Below, piece after piece: positions 5,983-8,200 of a stretch of 8,200 nucleotides of DNA. A program made the translations under genes and the position numbers. The notes under the pieces were generated by a model. That model worked only from the letters and a program-made list of their open reading frames with translations. It was not told the origin of the DNA and searched no databases. The stretch comes from an uncultured Eubacteriales bacterium. GTDB lineage: Bacteria; Bacillota; Clostridia; Lachnospirales; Lachnospiraceae. Location: positions 1-8,200 of the forward strand of contig CASEDW010000222.1 in NCBI GenBank assembly GCA_949286775.1. Reading direction: 5' to 3'. Position 1 is the first letter of the stretch, and every line of letters begins with the position of its first letter.

Positions 5983-7557
5983 TTATTTATTTATCAGATT
6001 ATTCTGCATTTTTTCCATGATATCAAGAACGTAGTCAACCTGTTCCCACTTCTCAACAGCCGCGTTCGGCTGTTTTTTACCCGGAGTGGATCGTCCGTTT
6101 TCTATTATCTCAAGAAGATCTTTTGTCATATCAATACACATCTGCGTATGATCTGCCGCGACATTAATTTTTTCCGAAATATCATCGCTGAGCCTATAAA
6201 GCTGATAAGGCATATCTTCCGTACATGTCGGCTCCATCTTATTTCCCATGATTGCTCCTGTTCCTGCATCAGGACAAAGTTCCAGCTTCCAGTCTTTTGT
6301 TCGGATAGAGAAACGTCCCATCGCAGAAGAATGAATAATATTTTTACGAACTTCTTTATCATTTTCAAGAACAGGAATAATGCTTACCGAATCTTCAGCT
6401 TCATTATCTTTTATATCTTCTCCCAGAATCTCTGCGAATGTCGCATACATATCAGAAACGCATACCATTGATGATCTTGAGGTTCCGTTGTCAAAATGAC
6501 CCGGCCAGGAAATGATCGCCGGCACACGATGTCCTCCCTCATATATTTCCGATTTCATTCCCCGGAAAATATAGCTCGGATTATGCCCATGACTTGTAAG
6601 CAACGGATAATCAGCAACTCCGCTGCAGCCGTTATCACTGATAAACGCTATCAATGTGTTCTCATAAATTCCCTGTTTTTTCAGCTCATCTACCATAGTT
6701 CCGACAAGGTGATCCATATACAGAACTATATCCGCATACGCATTTAATCCGCTCTTTCCTCTGAATTCCTTTGGCGGAAGAATCGGACCGTGTACCGCAT
6801 GTATCGGATAATAAATAAAGAAAGATTCATCTTTATGTTCATCGATAACAGAAAGCACTTTGTCATGCATATCGCCTATCACAGCCTCATGGTCGTATCC
6901 CGTAACAGCCGGTCCGAACTGCCATTTATCCTGATCTTTCGCGCTGTGTCTGTCAAGAGGCGTTATTCCCGAAACAGTATCAGGAATTCCCAGAGCCATC
7001 CTGTTTTCGATATATACATAAGGCGGCTGGTCAAGAGATGCTGCCGTCCCGTAAAAATAATCAAATCCGTAATCATTAGGACTGACTATAAGAGGTTTTT
7101 CAAAATCTATATTGAATCCGTCCAAAATCTGTCTTGCTCTCATCGGATCAGTACATTTTTCACGTATCTCTTCAGGCACGCCGTAATAGTCCAGATCCAT
7201 ATCTTTCTTTTGCCATCCAAGGCCAAGATGCCATTTGCCGATGGCCGCCGTAAAGTAACCGTTCTTCTTGAACATTGTCGCAAGTGTACTTCTTCCTTTT
7301 TCGATAAGCGGTTCTGACGCCCCCGCCAACACTCCGCGTTTTAGCGTTGATCTCCAGTTATAACGTCCCGTCAAAAGTCCGTATCTTGAAGGAGTGCACA
7401 GCGCCGACGTCGAATGACAATCCGTAAATCTTACCCCATGCTCCGCCAGCGCGTCGATATTCGGCGTTTTTATCTGTGAATTTTCATTAAAACATGACAG
7501 ATCTCCATATCCGAGATCATCAATAAACATCATGATCACATTTGGTTTATTCGACAT
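5983..7557 (-). CDS. Cysteine-type sulfatase (arylsulfatase-like, S1 family), cytoplasmic
   Basis: This 524-residue enzyme hydrolyses sulfate esters using a formylglycine made from Cys54. The activation motif CTPSR (54-58) followed by LTGR (62-65) is complete and is the kind processed in anaerobes by the radical-SAM maturase anSME; no maturase gene is in the window. Calcium-site residues are visible: Asp13 and Asp14 in FIDD, and Asp308 and Asn309 in ISDNG. Likely sulfate-binding residues are Arg58, Lys108 and His110 (GKWHLG), His256 in AVHGP, and Lys335 in FRGMKSE. The protein starts almost directly with the catalytic core (MSNKPNVIMMFIDD), so it has no signal peptide or lipobox and should act in the cytoplasm on an imported substrate. 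The length is normal. The ATG at 7557 has AGAGGA seven bases upstream. It follows the sulfotransferase gene by 26 bases, implying co-transcription. The substrate (aryl, steroid or carbohydrate sulfate) cannot be read from sequence alone. Confidence 0.95.
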   Translation of the reverse strand: MSNKPNVIMMFIDDLGYGDLSCFNENSQIKTPNIDALAEHGVRFTDCHSTSALCTPSRYGLLTGRYNWRSTLKRGVLAGASEPLIEKGRSTLATMFKKNGYFTAAIGKWHLGLGWQKKDMDLDYYGVPEEIREKCTDPMRARQILDGFNIDFEKPLIVSPNDYGFDYFYGTAASLDQPPYVYIENRMALGIPDTVSGITPLDRHSAKDQDKWQFGPAVTGYDHEAVIGDMHDKVLSVIDEHKDESFFIYYPIHAVHGPILPPKEFRGKSGLNAYADIVLYMDHLVGTMVDELKKQGIYENTLIAFISDNGCSGVADYPLLTSHGHNPSYIFRGMKSEIYEGGHRVPAIISWPGHFDNGTSRSSMVCVSDMYATFAEILGEDIKDNEAEDSVSIIPVLENDKEVRKNIIHSSAMGRFSIRTKDWKLELCPDAGTGAIMGNKMEPTCTEDMPYQLYRLSDDISEKINVAADHTQMCIDMTKDLLEIIENGRSTPGKKQPNAAVEKWEQVDYVLDIMEKMQNNLINK

Positions 7558-7583
7558 TTCTGTTTCCTCTTTTTAATCGCTAT

Positions 7584-8200
7584 TTATATTTCAACTTTTA
7601 CCGTTACCGCATCTTTGTTTCCCATAGGGAACGAGCCCGGCACCCGGAATTTTTTAATATCGACCGGCTTTATCGAAACTTCTTCAGGTCTTTCAAGCTG
7701 TGGAATCCATTCATAAGGAATACGGTACGCCCTGTAAACGGACAATTGCAAAGGACCGGGTAAATTCGGATTTTCGATCGGATTGATATATTCCCATACA
7801 ATTTCTTTATCCGGCGTAACTTCCATAAAAATACCGTCTGCGCCTTCATCGATCAGCGTATTGCCGTTTTCCAATCGCTGTGCCGAACTAATATATGCAC
7901 TGCTAAAAGCATTTGCCCCGAGTTCCATTATCTGATCTCCTCTGCGCGGCGCCTGCATATATTCCCAAACCATTTCCAGTGTGACAGGATCAAATTCAAC
8001 TACTCTTGAATAATGTCTTCTTGCCGAGTTTGTTCCATCAGGAGAGGTTTCATTTTCTGCACCGTATCCGCCATAACATCCGTTGTCAAATACAAGGATA
8101 TTTCCTTCTCCCGGAAGTCCCCTCGGAATCATATGCGCATGATGCTGGCCTATTATCTGATTCAGCTTCTTTGTTTCCGGCGTTTCAATATAATTCGGAC
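7584..8200 (-). CDS. Aryl-sulfate sulfotransferase-like protein (partial, N-terminus missing)
   Basis: The reading frame is open to the right edge, giving 204 C-terminal residues; an internal ATG at 8132 is not the start. The family (arylsulfotransferase, ASST) transfers sulfate from one phenolic sulfate ester to another phenol without PAPS, through a histidine in a beta-propeller. Visible propeller-type repeats are GNILVFDNG (32-40) with VVEFDP and MVWEY (66-80), and GNTLIDEG (112-119) with MEVTPDKEIVWEY (125-137). Strong family matches are GQHHAHMIP (17-25), SSAQRLENGNTLI (104-116) and VYRAYRIPYEWIPQ (154-167). I cannot say which histidine is catalytic. Presence of a signal peptide cannot be judged because the N-terminus is outside. 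The gene ends with TAA at 7584, 26 bases before the sulfatase start, so the two are probably co-transcribed. The activity of many bacterial homologues is untested, so the enzymatic call is less certain than the family. Confidence 0.87.
   Translation of the reverse strand, partial: PNYIETPETKKLNQIIGQHHAHMIPRGLPGEGNILVFDNGCYGGYGAENETSPDGTNSARRHYSRVVEFDPVTLEMVWEYMQAPRRGDQIMELGANAFSSAYISSAQRLENGNTLIDEGADGIFMEVTPDKEIVWEYINPIENPNLPGPLQLSVYRAYRIPYEWIPQLERPEEVSIKPVDIKKFRVPGSFPMGNKDAVTVKVEI

Noticed and set aside
6790..7317. A 175-codon open frame on the plus strand opposite the sulfatase gene
   Set aside because: The opposite strand encodes a sulfatase with all its active-site motifs; the plus-strand translation is rich in Arg/Ile/Phe with no recognisable domain and no good ribosome binding site, as expected of an antisense shadow.

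Overview
The window carries seven protein genes, all on the minus strand; the first and last are cut by the window edges. Base composition is moderately low in GC. Strong AGGAGG-type ribosome binding sites, tightly spaced genes, A/T-rich terminators and an AraC/glycoside-hydrolase fusion together point to an anaerobic Firmicute of the Clostridia, plausibly a gut-type Lachnospiraceae-like organism. This is inferred from style and gene content; there is no rRNA or other marker to name a species.

In transcription order (high to low coordinates): (1) 8200-7584, the C-terminal 204 residues of an aryl-sulfate sulfotransferase-like beta-propeller; (2) 7557-5983, a complete cysteine-type sulfatase with no signal peptide, 26 bases after the first gene and followed by a rho-independent terminator at 5905-5959; (3) 5858-3555, a 767-residue regulator with a cupin sensor, a mid-protein AraC DNA-binding domain and a GH39-like C-terminal half, starting at GTG and closed by a perfect 19-bp hairpin terminator at 3491-3534; (4) 3361-1, an operon of oligopeptide/oligosaccharide-type ABC transporter genes in the order permease B, permease C, ATPase D, ATPase F. 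The ATPase F gene runs off the left edge just before its signature motif. No substrate-binding protein gene is present in the window.

Read together, the genes look like an uptake and processing locus for a sulfated organic compound. The transporter would import it, the cytoplasmic sulfatase would remove sulfate, the sulfotransferase-like protein could move sulfate between phenolic partners, and the AraC/GH39 protein would sense a sugar-like ligand. The regulator's GH39-like half keeps recognisable family motifs, but both positions expected to hold the catalytic glutamates carry aromatic residues (Phe425 and Tyr537 by eye alignment). It is therefore more likely a sensor than an enzyme. That functional link is inference from neighbourhood; the individual family assignments are well supported.

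No tRNA, rRNA, CRISPR array, insertion sequence or long repeat was seen. The longest gap without a gene is 193 bases (3362-3554).
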